Part shown: one piece after another, positions 14,725 through 24,574 of the stretch
How the letters are laid out: each line of letters opens with the position of its first letter
How positions within the stretch are numbered: position 1 is the first letter of the stretch
NCBI GenBank assembly: GCA_017466405.1
Contig: JAFTUF010000044.1
Coordinates: forward strand, 1-33,339
DNA: 33,339 bases
Direction: 5' to 3'
DNA from: Bacteroidales bacterium
Lineage (GTDB): Bacteria > Bacteroidota > Bacteroidia > Bacteroidales > F082
Notes under the pieces: generated by a model
The model's database searches: none
What the model was told of the DNA's origin: nothing
The model's input: only the letters and a program-made list of their open reading frames with translations
Translations under genes and position numbers: made by a program

Positions 14725-16846
14725 TCCTAAAAACGACGTGTTATGGAGGGTTTATCTTCTCTATATATTAATGGTGTTGTTCGGAATCTTGGTGTTGGTC
14801 AAGATAGTCATTATCCAAACCAAAGAGAAAGACGAACTCATAGAAATGGCTGAAAAACGAGAAGAACGATTCAAAGAGGTGGAGTCTCATCGTGGTAATG
14901 TGGTTTCTAAAAACGGAACCTTGTTGGCGACGTCAATACCAGTGTTCGACGTTTTCTTTGACCCATGCGCTCCTCACGACACTACCTTCAAAAAGGAAAT
15001 CGATGGACTCGCTACTTGTCTCAGTCGTAAACTCGGAAAGAAATCAAAAGCTAAATATATTAGTGACCTTACTAAGGCGCGTGCCGACAGAAAACGTTAT
15101 ATCAGAATAGCAACTAAATTGTCGATGTCGGACTATAAGGAGATGTCAAACTTTCCTATATTCAGACATGGCAAAAACAAAGGCGGATTCATCACGGAAA
15201 GAAGATACGTGAGAAACTTGCCATACGGAGTGCTTGCTGCAAGAACGATTGGTTACTCGAGAGAAAACGATAAAGACAGCATATATGTATATGTCGGCAT
15301 CGAAGGCGCTTATAACGAATATCTTAAAGGAAAGAATGGTCAGCAGGCTTATAGACGTATCAACGGAAACTTCTGGATGCCAGTGCCGGATCCTTTCAAC
15401 AGCGAGCCTGTCAACGGTGACGATGTATATACTTCTATAGATATTGAATTGCAGGATGTTGCTGAAAACGCTCTAATGAATTGCCTCATAGAAAACGAAG
15501 CAGAACAAGGTTGTGTCGTTCTTATGGACGTAAAGTCGGGATTTGTAGAGGTGATGGCATCGTTGTGTTATAATCAGAAGACATCTAAATATGAGGAGAC
15601 ATATAATTATGCATTGCGTCATAATGTGGAGCCGGGTTCTACATTTAAGGCATTGACGATGTTGGCCTTGTTGGAGAATAATCCTTCACTGAGCATTGAC
15701 GACAAAGTCAATATTGGAACGACAGGCTATAAGGTGTTTTATAGAAGAACATTGAGAGATTCTCATAAGGTGAATGATGAAAAAGGCTATACCACAATAC
15801 GCAATGCCTTCGAGCAATCTTCGAACATAGCTTTCGCGACATTGGTGGAAGAGACGTTTAAAGACAATCCTCAGAAGTTTATAGACCATATCTATGATAC
15901 TAAAATTAATGAACCTTTAAATCTTGATATACAAGGTGCGGCGTCTCCATATATAAAGAATACCAAAGACAAGACATGGTCGAAACTTACACTTCCTTGG
16001 ATGTCGGTAGGTTATGAGGTGCAGCTTACGCCAATACAACTTCTTACATACTACAATGCTATCGCTAACGATGGTGTTATGGTGAAGCCTCAGTTCGTCA
16101 AAGAGATACGTCATGGCGATGAGCTGATAAAGAGTTTTGATACTATAGTTATCAATGAAAGTATTGCGTCGCCAAGGACAATAGAGACTTTGCAGACTCT
16201 TTTGAAAGGCGTGGTGGAAAACGGTACTGCCAAGAGCATGAGCAAACTCGGATTCTCTGTGGCGGGAAAGACTGGAACAGCGCAGATTTCACAGGGAGGC
16301 GGATATAATAAAAAGAATTATACGGCAACGTTCGTGGGATATTTCCCTGCTGACAATCCCCAGTATTCATGTATCATAATGGTAAGCAACCCTATGGGTG
16401 GAAAATATTATGGTAGCTCGGTGTCGGGACCGGTGTTTAAAGAACTTGCCGAGAAGATTTATGCGACGCGTCTGGGTATAGTTGAAGAAGAAAGCGATCA
16501 TCAGGCAGATTGCAAATCATTTACCAGCGCCTCTATGGTCTATTACGACGACTTCATGAATTTCTGTAACATAGAAGATATTCCTTTCATCGATGATGTG
16601 GAGAGTGACAAGTGGGTCAATGTGAAAATAAATGAAGATGTGACATACGTAAGTCATGTTGATTTTGAAGAAAACAAAGTGCCTGATGTCAAAGGGATGA
16701 ATGCCACCGATGCGGTGTGTCTCTTGGAGTCGATGGGATGGAAAGTGACATTTACGGGTTATGGAAAAGTGAAGACACAATCTGCTAAGGCTGGTTCTGA
16801 ACTTAAAAAAGGAAGTGTAATTAATTTATCGTTGAGCGCAAAATGA
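14714..16846 (+). CDS. ftsI: FtsI-type penicillin-binding protein with PASTA domain
   Basis: This is the septal transpeptidase that cross-links peptidoglycan. The 710-residue product has an N-terminal membrane helix (about 8-30), a pedestal domain, and the transpeptidase domain with SxxK at Ser309-Lys312, SxN at Ser369-Asn371 and KTGT at 519-522. A single PASTA domain (VPDVKGMNATDAVCLLESMG) occupies the last 60 residues. The start at ATG 14714 is chosen over GTG 14708 because GGAGG lies 5-10 bases upstream. It overlaps the ftsL-like gene by 11 bases and murE by 4. Confidence 0.95.
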   Translation: MKIDPKNDVLWRVYLLYILMVLFGILVLVKIVIIQTKEKDELIEMAEKREERFKEVESHRGNVVSKNGTLLATSIPVFDVFFDPCAPHDTTFKKEIDGLATCLSRKLGKKSKAKYISDLTKARADRKRYIRIATKLSMSDYKEMSNFPIFRHGKNKGGFITERRYVRNLPYGVLAARTIGYSRENDKDSIYVYVGIEGAYNEYLKGKNGQQAYRRINGNFWMPVPDPFNSEPVNGDDVYTSIDIELQDVAENALMNCLIENEAEQGCVVLMDVKSGFVEVMASLCYNQKTSKYEETYNYALRHNVEPGSTFKALTMLALLENNPSLSIDDKVNIGTTGYKVFYRRTLRDSHKVNDEKGYTTIRNAFEQSSNIAFATLVEETFKDNPQKFIDHIYDTKINEPLNLDIQGAASPYIKNTKDKTWSKLTLPWMSVGYEVQLTPIQLLTYYNAIANDGVMVKPQFVKEIRHGDELIKSFDTIVINESIASPRTIETLQTLLKGVVENGTAKSMSKLGFSVAGKTGTAQISQGGGYNKKNYTATFVGYFPADNPQYSCIIMVSNPMGGKYYGSSVSGPVFKELAEKIYATRLGIVEEESDHQADCKSFTSASMVYYDDFMNFCNIEDIPFIDDVESDKWVNVKINEDVTYVSHVDFEENKVPDVKGMNATDAVCLLESMGWKVTFTGYGKVKTQSAKAGSELKKGSVINLSLSAK

Positions 16847-18300
16847 GAAAAATAAAAGACATATTAAAAGCTTGTAAAATAGTTGAAGTCGTTGGTGACG
16901 ACAATCGTGAGGTTTCCGGTCTTACCTTCGATTCTAGAAAATGTTCCTCAGAGATGGCTTTCTTCGCTATAAAAGGAACTCAGGTCGATGGACATGACTA
17001 TATCGAAAAGGCTATAGCCCAAGATTGTAAGGTGATAGTATGTGAGAAGTTGCCAGAAGCCGTCAGTGATGATGTGACGTATTATGTCGTTGACGATAGT
17101 GCTGAGTCTCTCGGCTATGCAGCGTCAGAATTTTATGGCAGACCTTCTGAGAAAGTACGTCTTGTCGGTGTGACTGGCACGAACGGAAAAACGACGATAG
17201 CAACATTGTTGTATCGTTTGTTCTTCAATGCAGGCTTTCCATGCGGACTTTTATCGACGATAGAAAACAGAATCAACAATACAGTCGTACCTTCTACACA
17301 TACCACAGGCGATCAGCTTCAAATCAACGAGATGCTCAGCCGTATGGTGGAGGCTGGATGCGAATATGTCTTTATGGAAGTGAGTTCTCATGCCGTTGAC
17401 CAGAAGAGAATAAAAGGACTTCGTTTTGAAGGTGGCATATTTACAAACCTCACACACGACCATCTCGACTATCACAAGACAGTGGCAGCCTATCGCGACG
17501 CTAAGAAGAAATTCTTCGATGAGCTTCCCTCGACGGCATTCGCTCTCACTAACTTGGACGATAAAAACGGAATGGTGATGCTTCAAAATACAAAAGCATC
17601 GAAGAAAACCTACTCATTAAGAACTGACGCTGATTTCAAAGGTGTCGTCATGGAGAGTTATTTCGATGGAATGGAGATGAAGATAAACAGAAACAACATC
17701 TCGACATTCTTGGTAGGTAAGTTTAATGCAAGCAATCTTTTGGCAATATATGGAGCTGCTTCTTTGTTGGGTATGAGCGACGATGATCTGTTTAAGGAAG
17801 TCAGTAAGTTGCAGAGCGCTCCTGGACGTTTTCAGATCGTACGTTCCGATTCAGGTGTCGTTGGCATAGTGGATTATGCTCATACTCCAGATGCTCTGAA
17901 AAACGTGCTCGACACCATTAATGAAATAAGGACTCATAACGAAACGCTTATCACTGTGGTAGGCGCTGGCGGTAACAGAGACGCTACCAAGAGACCTGAG
18001 ATGGCTGACGCTGCTGTGACAAGAAGCGACAGACTTATCATCACAAGCGACAACCCTCGTTTTGAAGAACCGGAAGATATTATCAGACAGATGCGTGCTG
18101 GCGTTGGCGGCGAATATTATAACAAGGTGCTGAGCATTACGGAAAGAAGAGAGGCTATAAGAACAGCAGCTGCCTTGGCAAAGAAAGGCGATATTATTCT
18201 GGTCGCTGGCAAAGGTCATGAAGACTATCAAGAGATTAAAGGCATACGCCATCATTTCGATGACGTGGAAGAGTTAACAAAGGCTTTGAACGAAAAATAA
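16843..18300 (+). CDS. murE: UDP-MurNAc-tripeptide synthetase MurE
   Basis: MurE adds the third residue to UDP-MurNAc-L-Ala-D-Glu. The 485-residue product has the three Mur ligase domains: an N-terminal UDP-binding domain, the ATP motif GVTGTNGKTT at 109-118 and a C-terminal domain with DNPR at 403-406. DNPR marks meso-diaminopimelate as the substrate, which agrees with dapD in this window. Its substrate is the product of MurD, whose gene in this operon is only a remnant. It overlaps ftsI by ATGA. Confidence 0.97.
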   Translation: MRKIKDILKACKIVEVVGDDNREVSGLTFDSRKCSSEMAFFAIKGTQVDGHDYIEKAIAQDCKVIVCEKLPEAVSDDVTYYVVDDSAESLGYAASEFYGRPSEKVRLVGVTGTNGKTTIATLLYRLFFNAGFPCGLLSTIENRINNTVVPSTHTTGDQLQINEMLSRMVEAGCEYVFMEVSSHAVDQKRIKGLRFEGGIFTNLTHDHLDYHKTVAAYRDAKKKFFDELPSTAFALTNLDDKNGMVMLQNTKASKKTYSLRTDADFKGVVMESYFDGMEMKINRNNISTFLVGKFNASNLLAIYGAASLLGMSDDDLFKEVSKLQSAPGRFQIVRSDSGVVGIVDYAHTPDALKNVLDTINEIRTHNETLITVVGAGGNRDATKRPEMADAAVTRSDRLIITSDNPRFEEPEDIIRQMRAGVGGEYYNKVLSITERREAIRTAAALAKKGDIILVAGKGHEDYQEIKGIRHHFDDVEELTKALNEK

Positions 18301-18308
18301 GATAAGAT

Positions 18309-19589
18309 ATGTTGTACTATTTGTTTGAATATTTAGATAAGTGCTGCGACTTCCCAGGTGCTGGAATGTTTACTTACGTCACTTTCCGAGCTATCTTTGC
18401 TATCATAGTGTCGTTGTTGATTTCGGTGTGGTTCGGTAAATATTTCATCCGTCTGCTGAAGAAACATCAGATCTCGGAGACACAGAGAGATGAAGCTACC
18501 GACCCGTTCAACACTCAGAAAAAAGGAGTGCCAACAATGGGAGGACTCATCATAATAACAGCGATATTGATTCCTTGTCTGTTGATAGGCAAGCTTAAGA
18601 ATGTCTATATGATATTGATGATAGCCACGACCGTGATACTTGGTATTGTGGGCTTCGCCGATGATTATATCAAGACGTTCAAGAAGAAGAAAGACGGTTT
18701 GAACGGATGGTATAAAGTATTCGCTCAGGTACTTCTCGGACTTATCGTTGGTCTTACGCTGCGCTTCAGTCCGTCGGTGGTGATGAATGAGAAAGTTGAG
18801 ACAAAGATTGAAAACAATAAGGAGATAGTTGTTAAGACTCCTGATGTCAAATCGACACGCACTACTATACCGTTTATAAAAGGACATAACTTGAATTATG
18901 CCGACATCTTCAATTTCCTCGGAGAGCCATACAAATATTGGGCAGGCTGGATTTTCTTCGTGATAGTGACGGTGTTTGTGGTTACAGCGGTATCGAATGG
19001 CTCTAACCTCAATGACGGCATGGATGGTATGGCAGCGGGTAACTCTGCGATAATGGGCGTGGCTCTTGCAGTGCTGGCTTACGTCTCGAGTCACGTGGTG
19101 ATGGCGGATTATCTCAATATTATGTTCATACCAGGAAGCGAAGAAGTGGTGGTGTTCCTCTGTGCCTTCATCGGAGCTCTCATCGGATTCTTATGGTATA
19201 ACTCATATCCAGCACAGATATTTATGGGCGATACGGGAAGCCTTACCATAGGTGGAATAATAGCAGTGTCTGCTGTCATCATTCATAAAGAATTGCTTCT
19301 GCCAATAATTTGCGGAGTGTTCCTGTGGGAAAGCCTCTCCGTGATTTTGCAGAAATATTATTACAAAATGGGTAAGAGAAAAGGCGTACATCAACGTCTG
19401 TGGAAGAGAACTCCAGTACACGATCATTACAGAACATCGCTTTCGTTGGTGGAGAAATTGGATCCAGGATGTAAGGTCTTATTCAAAGGCTCATCACAGC
19501 TTTATCACGAGTCGAAGATAACATTCCGATTCTGGATTGTGAGTATCTTGCTCGCAGCATTCGCAATATTAACATTGAAAATCAGATAA
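18309..19589 (+). CDS. mraY: phospho-N-acetylmuramoyl-pentapeptide transferase MraY
   Basis: MraY transfers phospho-MurNAc-pentapeptide to undecaprenyl phosphate, making lipid I in the inner membrane. The 426-residue product has about ten membrane helices and the family motifs GVPTMGG, GFADDYIK, SNGSNLNDGMDGMA and FMGDTGSL. The C-terminal histidine motif reads PVHDHYR. The length is greater than that of E. coli MraY because of a loop around residues 160-200 containing VKTPDVKSTRTTIPF, as in Bacteroidota homologues. It is followed 32 bases later by the murD remnant. Confidence 0.97.
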   Translation: MLYYLFEYLDKCCDFPGAGMFTYVTFRAIFAIIVSLLISVWFGKYFIRLLKKHQISETQRDEATDPFNTQKKGVPTMGGLIIITAILIPCLLIGKLKNVYMILMIATTVILGIVGFADDYIKTFKKKKDGLNGWYKVFAQVLLGLIVGLTLRFSPSVVMNEKVETKIENNKEIVVKTPDVKSTRTTIPFIKGHNLNYADIFNFLGEPYKYWAGWIFFVIVTVFVVTAVSNGSNLNDGMDGMAAGNSAIMGVALAVLAYVSSHVVMADYLNIMFIPGSEEVVVFLCAFIGALIGFLWYNSYPAQIFMGDTGSLTIGGIIAVSAVIIHKELLLPIICGVFLWESLSVILQKYYYKMGKRKGVHQRLWKRTPVHDHYRTSLSLVEKLDPGCKVLFKGSSQLYHESKITFRFWIVSILLAAFAILTLKIR

Positions 19590-19621
19590 CATTTTTTTAT
19601 ATTTCTTAAATTTTATTAACA

Positions 19622-20170
19622 ATGACATTAGAACAATTGGCAAGACAGGGAAGAAGGACAGCTTCGATGACGACAGCAGCAACAATTTCATCGAAGATGA
19701 GCCAGATTAGAAAAGAAAGTATCAAACAGGCATTCTGTGACTTCGATAGCGTAAAGCATAGATATGAATATGTAGATGTAATAGATGGAGTTTCGTATTA
19801 CGACGATTCAGGAGCATGTTCCAGCGAAGCATCTTGGTTCTCTTTCGATAATCTGCATCAACAACTCGTGTGGATAACATACGCCAACAATGCCGATTGT
19901 GATGAGCTTATTCCTCAGGTGAGAAAATATGTCAAGTCGATAGTTTGTATAGGAAACAACACTGAGAGATTCCATAAGGTGTTTTCTAATATCATCCCTG
20001 AAAACATCATAGATTGCGACAGCATAGAAGAAGCTGTTAAGATGGCTCATATTCTTGCTGAGACCGACGACTGTGTCATTTTCTCTCCAGCATCGCAGGT
20101 GAGAGATGAGTTCTCGTCTTTTGCAGAGAGAGGTGACTATTTCAAACAATGTGTTCAAAATTTAAAGTGA
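19622..20170 (+). CDS. MurD C-terminal-domain remnant (non-catalytic)
   Basis: The 182-residue product aligns only with the third domain of MurD, the D-glutamate ligase, from about residue 16 (SMTTAATISSKM, matching the NSMAA region) to the end. The UDP-binding and ATP-binding domains, about 260-290 residues, are absent, and only 32 bases separate it from mraY, so no frameshifted N-terminus is hidden. Residues that hold D-glutamate are also lost: DSKATN is DSGACS (62-67), the GGxDKG segment is ITYANNADC, and SPACASLDQFKNF is SPASQVRDEFSSF (155-167). The frame is open and the spacing to ftsW is tight (6 bases), which suggests retention for a structural or regulatory role, though early decay is possible. 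Confidence 0.85.
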   Translation: MTLEQLARQGRRTASMTTAATISSKMSQIRKESIKQAFCDFDSVKHRYEYVDVIDGVSYYDDSGACSSEASWFSFDNLHQQLVWITYANNADCDELIPQVRKYVKSIVCIGNNTERFHKVFSNIIPENIIDCDSIEEAVKMAHILAETDDCVIFSPASQVRDEFSSFAERGDYFKQCVQNLK

Positions 20171-20176
20171 TAAAAT

Positions 20177-21352
20177 ATGAAACTGTTTAATAAGTTGTTT
20201 CAAGGAGATAGAGTGATATGGATGATAGTGGCTCTGCTATCGTTGGTGTCGTTGTTGGCTGTCTATAGCGCTACGGGAACGTATGCTAATGCGAGGTTTG
20301 GTGGTGACAACGCCAGGGTTTTGCTGAGTCATGCTGGCAAGATGTTCATAGGATTGGGAGTGTTGTATTTTGTCTATCTCTTTAAATACACTTATTATTC
20401 AAGAATTTTTCAGGTGGCATTTTTACTGTCTATACCATTATTGCTATATACCTTGTTTTTTGGTGTCGATCTCAATCAGGCACAGCGTGTAGTCCATATA
20501 ATGGGAATCTCGTTCCAGTCAAGCGACTTCGCTAAGATTGCGTTGATAGGTTATCTCGCAAGAGAACTGACACTGAGGCAGGACGAGATAAAAGATTTTA
20601 AACATGCTTTCATCCCCTTGATGCTGCCAGTCCTGATAATTGTAGGATTGATATTTCCAGAGAATTTTTCTACGGCAGCTATCTTGTTTGCAGCATGTAT
20701 GGTTCTTCTTTTTGTGGGAAGAATCAATATGAAGCATCTGATGGCGTTCTTCGGAATAGCCTTGGTGATAATGAGTTTTTATATATTGATAGAACTTAAC
20801 GATAATGATCCTGACGACCGTGTAAATACATGGTTTAATAGAATAGAGAGATATTTCAACCCAGCAGAAGGCGAGGAGACAGAAGATGATTATCAGATGA
20901 TAATGTCGAAGACTGCCATAGCTAAAGGCGGTATTTTGGGTAGCGCTCCTGGAAGAAGTACTCAGCGTAATTTTCTCCCGCACCCGTATTCCGATTTTAT
21001 CTTTGCCATCATTGTTGAGGAATACGGATTGTTAGGAGCTGCCTTTGTGCTGATGCTTTATCTGATATTGCTGTATCGCTCCATTACTATAATGGTAGCG
21101 ATACCGCAGTCGTTCGGAGGATTCCTTTCCTTTGGTCTGGCGTTTATGCTTGTTATGCAGGCTATGGTCAATATGGGAGTCGCGGTGGGTTTGCTGCCTG
21201 TTACGGGACAGCCTCTTCCTTTTGTGAGTATGGGAGGATCTTCGCTGATGTTCACAGGATGTGCCTTTGGCGTGATATTAAGTGTATCGAGAGAAGTTAA
21301 TAAAATTAAAGAAAGAAAAAATGAAGTCGAGACAACCCAAGATAATTATTAG
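20177..21352 (+). CDS. ftsW: SEDS peptidoglycan glycosyltransferase FtsW
   Basis: FtsW polymerises lipid II at the septum together with FtsI. The 391-residue product has about ten membrane helices, the large periplasmic loop with HPYSDFIFAIIVEEYG containing the catalytic Asp, and the C-terminal motif LPVTGQPLPFVSMGGSS. The N-terminal motif is ISFQSSDFAK, where many homologues have FQPSEFAK. It overlaps murG by 32 bases. Confidence 0.96.
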   Translation: MKLFNKLFQGDRVIWMIVALLSLVSLLAVYSATGTYANARFGGDNARVLLSHAGKMFIGLGVLYFVYLFKYTYYSRIFQVAFLLSIPLLLYTLFFGVDLNQAQRVVHIMGISFQSSDFAKIALIGYLARELTLRQDEIKDFKHAFIPLMLPVLIIVGLIFPENFSTAAILFAACMVLLFVGRINMKHLMAFFGIALVIMSFYILIELNDNDPDDRVNTWFNRIERYFNPAEGEETEDDYQMIMSKTAIAKGGILGSAPGRSTQRNFLPHPYSDFIFAIIVEEYGLLGAAFVLMLYLILLYRSITIMVAIPQSFGGFLSFGLAFMLVMQAMVNMGVAVGLLPVTGQPLPFVSMGGSSLMFTGCAFGVILSVSREVNKIKERKNEVETTQDNY

Positions 21353-22436
21353 CGGCGGAGGCACGGGAGGTCATATCTTTCCTGCCATAGCAATAGCCGA
21401 TGCCTTGAAGAAACGTTTTCCTCAAGCTGAGATACTCTTCATAGGTGCCAAAAATAGAATGGAAATGGATAGGGTACCTAAGGCTGGTTTTCCTATCGAA
21501 GGACTTTGGATAAGCGGCTTCAAAAGAGAACTGTCGCTCGACAACCTGAGTTTTCCTTTCAAACTGCTCAGCAGCATGGTGAAAGCGAGAAAAATTATCA
21601 AGAGGTACAAACCCGATGTTGTCATTGGCGTTGGAGGATTTGCCAGCGGACCAACCATAAAGACAGCTGCGTCGATGGGAATCCCTATCGTCATACAAGA
21701 ACAGAATTCCTTTCCTGGGGTGACAAATAAATTGGTTGCAAATAAAGCTGCCAAGATATGCGTGGCTTACGATAATATGGATAAGTGGTTTCCTAAAGAT
21801 AAGATAGTACTTACCGGTAATCCGCTAAGAAATAATATATCTCCAGTAGATGGAAAGAAAAACGAAGCTCTCTCGTTCTTTAATCTTAACACTGATAAGA
21901 AGACTATACTTCTTGTCGGAGGAAGTCAGGGCGCTCTTGGAATCAATGTCGGCATCTCTGCACAGTTAGCTTCTTTCAAAGAAAACGACTATCAGATGAT
22001 ATGGCAGACAGGCAAACATTATTACGATAAAGCCGTTGCTGAGGTGAAAGCCAACGGACTCGAAGACAGAATAAAATGTACGGTCTTCATCGATAGAATG
22101 GACTTGGCGTATGCCGCCGCCGACGTGGTGATTTCACGCGCTGGCGCCATGTCGATCTCAGAGTTGTCGCTGCTCGAAAAGGCTGTCGTCTTCGTGCCGC
22201 TTCCTACCGCTGCCGAAGATCATCAGACAAAGAACGCGATGCGTCTCGTCGAAGCTGATGCCGCACTTTTGGTGAGAAATGCTGAGACCGAAAAAGAGCT
22301 TCTGCCAAAGGTGTTCGAACTTATGAACGATGAGGAAAAGCAAAACATGATTAAAGTCAATATAGCCAAATTTGCTAAGCCTAACGCGGCAGAAGATATA
22401 GTAGATCAAATAGAAATAATACTTAACGAAAAATAA
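21321..22436 (+). CDS. murG: undecaprenyldiphospho-muramoylpentapeptide beta-N-acetylglucosaminyltransferase MurG
   Basis: MurG adds GlcNAc to lipid I, forming lipid II on the inner face of the membrane. The 371-residue GT-B protein has the N-terminal glycine loop GGGTGGHIFPAIAIAD, the linker-domain motif VGGSQGALGIN and the UDP-GlcNAc-binding region SRAGAMSISEL followed by PLPTAAEDHQ. The start at 21321 (MKSRQPKI) gives the family N-terminus; the longer frame from 21282 is less likely. The start lies inside the last 32 bases of ftsW, which suggests translational coupling. Confidence 0.96.
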   Translation: MKSRQPKIIISGGGTGGHIFPAIAIADALKKRFPQAEILFIGAKNRMEMDRVPKAGFPIEGLWISGFKRELSLDNLSFPFKLLSSMVKARKIIKRYKPDVVIGVGGFASGPTIKTAASMGIPIVIQEQNSFPGVTNKLVANKAAKICVAYDNMDKWFPKDKIVLTGNPLRNNISPVDGKKNEALSFFNLNTDKKTILLVGGSQGALGINVGISAQLASFKENDYQMIWQTGKHYYDKAVAEVKANGLEDRIKCTVFIDRMDLAYAAADVVISRAGAMSISELSLLEKAVVFVPLPTAAEDHQTKNAMRLVEADAALLVRNAETEKELLPKVFELMNDEEKQNMIKVNIAKFAKPNAAEDIVDQIEIILNEK

Positions 22437-22448
22437 AAATCTGAAGTG

Positions 22449-23798
22449 ATGAATAAGATTGCTGAACAAAACATATATTTCTTGGGAATAGGAGGCATAG
22501 GAATGAGTGCCCTCGCTCGTTATTTCCAAAAGAAAGGATGTAAAGTCTCGGGCTACGATAAAACACCGTCGCCACTGACAGCACGTCTCGAAGAAGAAGG
22601 CATGACTATTCATTATGAGGATAACCCTAATCTTATCCCTGACGACATCGACTTTGTGGTGCTGACACCAGCGATACCTTCAGATTCGTTGGAACTGAAT
22701 TATCTCCGTGAAAGAAACGTCAGGATAATAAAACGCGCTGAGGTCCTTGGTGAAATATCGCGTCACAGCAAGAGCATCGCCGTGGCAGGAAGTCATGGCA
22801 AGACAACGGTGACGTCAATGGTGACGCATCTCCTTAAATATTCAGGAAAGAAGATGTCGGCTTTCATCGGAGGCATAGCGAAAAATATCAATAGCAATGT
22901 CGTCATTGGTGATGAAAACGACGAACTCGTGGTGATGGAGGCTGATGAGTTCGACCGTTCTTTCTTGAAGCTGTCGCCTTATCTCAGTATCGTCACTTCC
23001 ATCGATGCCGACCATCTCGATATTTACGGAGATAAAGAGCAGGTTGTAGAGAGTTTTAATCAGTTTGTGGAAAAGACAGCCGCCGATGGAGTGGTGGTTC
23101 ACAATAATAAACTTCAGATTGTTACAGATAGAAAGAAGATAACTTACGGTATTGAAGATGCCGATTTTATGGCAAGAAATATCAGAGTTGAAAATGGCGT
23201 CACAAAGTTTTCCGTAGTGACGAAAGAGGGTCACGATTACGGAGAGTTTCGGATGCATATCTACGGAGAGCATAATGTGATGAACGCCTTGTCGGCTATA
23301 ATAAGTTGTCTTTGTTTTGATGTCGATATTGAAGTGATAAGAGAAGGACTTGCTGAGTTTCAAGGAGTGCTGCGTCGTTTCGATATAAGAGTAAAGAATG
23401 ACAATGTCTGTTATATCGATGATTATGCGCATCATCCAGAAGAGATAAAGGCAAGTCTGCGTGCTGCCAAGACGATATTCCCGGATAAGGAGATGACCGT
23501 TATCTTCCAGCCTCATCTTTTTACTCGTACGCGCGACTTTATGCTTGAATTTGCAGACGCTCTATCGCTCGCCGACAGACTCCTCTTGATGGAAATATAC
23601 CCGGCTCGCGAAAAAGCTATACCAGGAATAACATCATCGGCTCTGCTTGAAAAAGTGTCGTGCAAAGAAAAATTCATCTGCCAGAAAGAGGAACTCCTCG
23701 AAATGGTGAAGAACATAAAACCGCAGCTGCTCATCACAATGGGAGCCGGCGACATCGATAGATTCGTTCCACAATTAGAAACATTACTCGACTCATGA
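22449..23798 (+). CDS. murC: UDP-N-acetylmuramate--L-alanine ligase MurC
   Basis: MurC adds L-alanine to UDP-MurNAc, the first step of the stem peptide. The 449-residue product has the N-terminal nucleotide-binding loop FLGIGGIGMSALA, the ATP motif AGSHGKTTVTSM and the C-terminal DDYAHHPEEI motif with catalytic-site His residues. All three Mur ligase domains are present, in contrast to the murD remnant. ATG at 22449 is preferred over the GTG at 22446. It overlaps ftsQ by ATGA. Confidence 0.97.
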   Translation: MNKIAEQNIYFLGIGGIGMSALARYFQKKGCKVSGYDKTPSPLTARLEEEGMTIHYEDNPNLIPDDIDFVVLTPAIPSDSLELNYLRERNVRIIKRAEVLGEISRHSKSIAVAGSHGKTTVTSMVTHLLKYSGKKMSAFIGGIAKNINSNVVIGDENDELVVMEADEFDRSFLKLSPYLSIVTSIDADHLDIYGDKEQVVESFNQFVEKTAADGVVVHNNKLQIVTDRKKITYGIEDADFMARNIRVENGVTKFSVVTKEGHDYGEFRMHIYGEHNVMNALSAIISCLCFDVDIEVIREGLAEFQGVLRRFDIRVKNDNVCYIDDYAHHPEEIKASLRAAKTIFPDKEMTVIFQPHLFTRTRDFMLEFADALSLADRLLLMEIYPAREKAIPGITSSALLEKVSCKEKFICQKEELLEMVKNIKPQLLITMGAGDIDRFVPQLETLLDS

Positions 23799-24574
23799 AA
23801 AAGAAACTTAACATATTATTGCTCATACTAACCTTAGCCTCCATGTTAGGTCTATGTGGCTATCTTATGTATGAACATTTTCATTCAAGACTTAATGACG
23901 TCAACCTGACGATATTGAGAAATAATGAAGACGGTTTCTTGGATTATCAGGAGACATATAACGACATAATGAATATATGTGATACTGCCAGTAACAATCA
24001 GATAGTTATGATTCCTGTCGATTCTGTGGTTAAGTCATTAAACTCTATTCCATGGATTACTGATGTCGAGGCGCAGATAAATCTTAAAAGTTTTTTAGAA
24101 GTTAAACTCGTGGAATGTGAACCTATAATGAGAGTATATAATAAAAAAGGGAAGTCGGTTTATCTTGATGAAGAAGGTAATGTCTTCTCAACTGATAACG
24201 ACTATGTCCCTCATCTGCTTGTTGGTAGCGGTAATGTCGATTTCCCGATAAGGAAAAAAGGAAATATCAATGATGAGGATTATGTTAAGACTGACTTGCC
24301 TGAGATGTTCGCCTTGATGAAGGAAATTGTTAAAGACGATTATGCTAATACATGTGTGAAACAAGTCTTCAAAGACAAGAATAAAAATTACGTTTTTTCC
24401 TTGAATAACACAAATATTATTGTTATCTTTGGCGATGTTAATAATATTGAAGAAAAGTTGTTCAAGATGAAGCATTTTTTTAACAAAATGCAAGGCAGTC
24501 CAGAATTGGATAACTATAAAGAAATTAACTTAAACTTTAAAAATCAAGTTGTTTGCACCAAAAAGAAAAAATGA
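23795..24574 (+). CDS. ftsQ: cell division protein FtsQ
   Basis: The 259-residue product has a short cytoplasmic N-terminus, a membrane helix at about 5-25 (LNILLLILTLASMLGLCGYLM, split across the segment) and a periplasmic region with a POTRA-like part (SLNSIPWITDVEAQINLKSF) and a beta domain. FtsQ recruits FtsL, FtsB and FtsWI to the septum. Similarity is low, as is usual for this family, so position between murC and ftsA carries much of the weight. Its stop overlaps the ftsA start. Confidence 0.88.
   Translation: MKKKLNILLLILTLASMLGLCGYLMYEHFHSRLNDVNLTILRNNEDGFLDYQETYNDIMNICDTASNNQIVMIPVDSVVKSLNSIPWITDVEAQINLKSFLEVKLVECEPIMRVYNKKGKSVYLDEEGNVFSTDNDYVPHLLVGSGNVDFPIRKKGNINDEDYVKTDLPEMFALMKEIVKDDYANTCVKQVFKDKNKNYVFSLNNTNIIVIFGDVNNIEEKLFKMKHFFNKMQGSPELDNYKEINLNFKNQVVCTKKKK

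Noticed and set aside
19416-19430. MraY histidine motif reads HDH instead of HHH
   Set aside because: As far as I recall, Bacteroides MraY proteins also carry PIHDHFR here, so it is a lineage form and not a defect.
19500-19622. Frameshifted or shortened N-terminal part of murD upstream of the remnant
   Set aside because: mraY is intact to 19589 and only 32 A/T-rich bases follow before the ATG, so there is no room for missing MurD domains in any frame.
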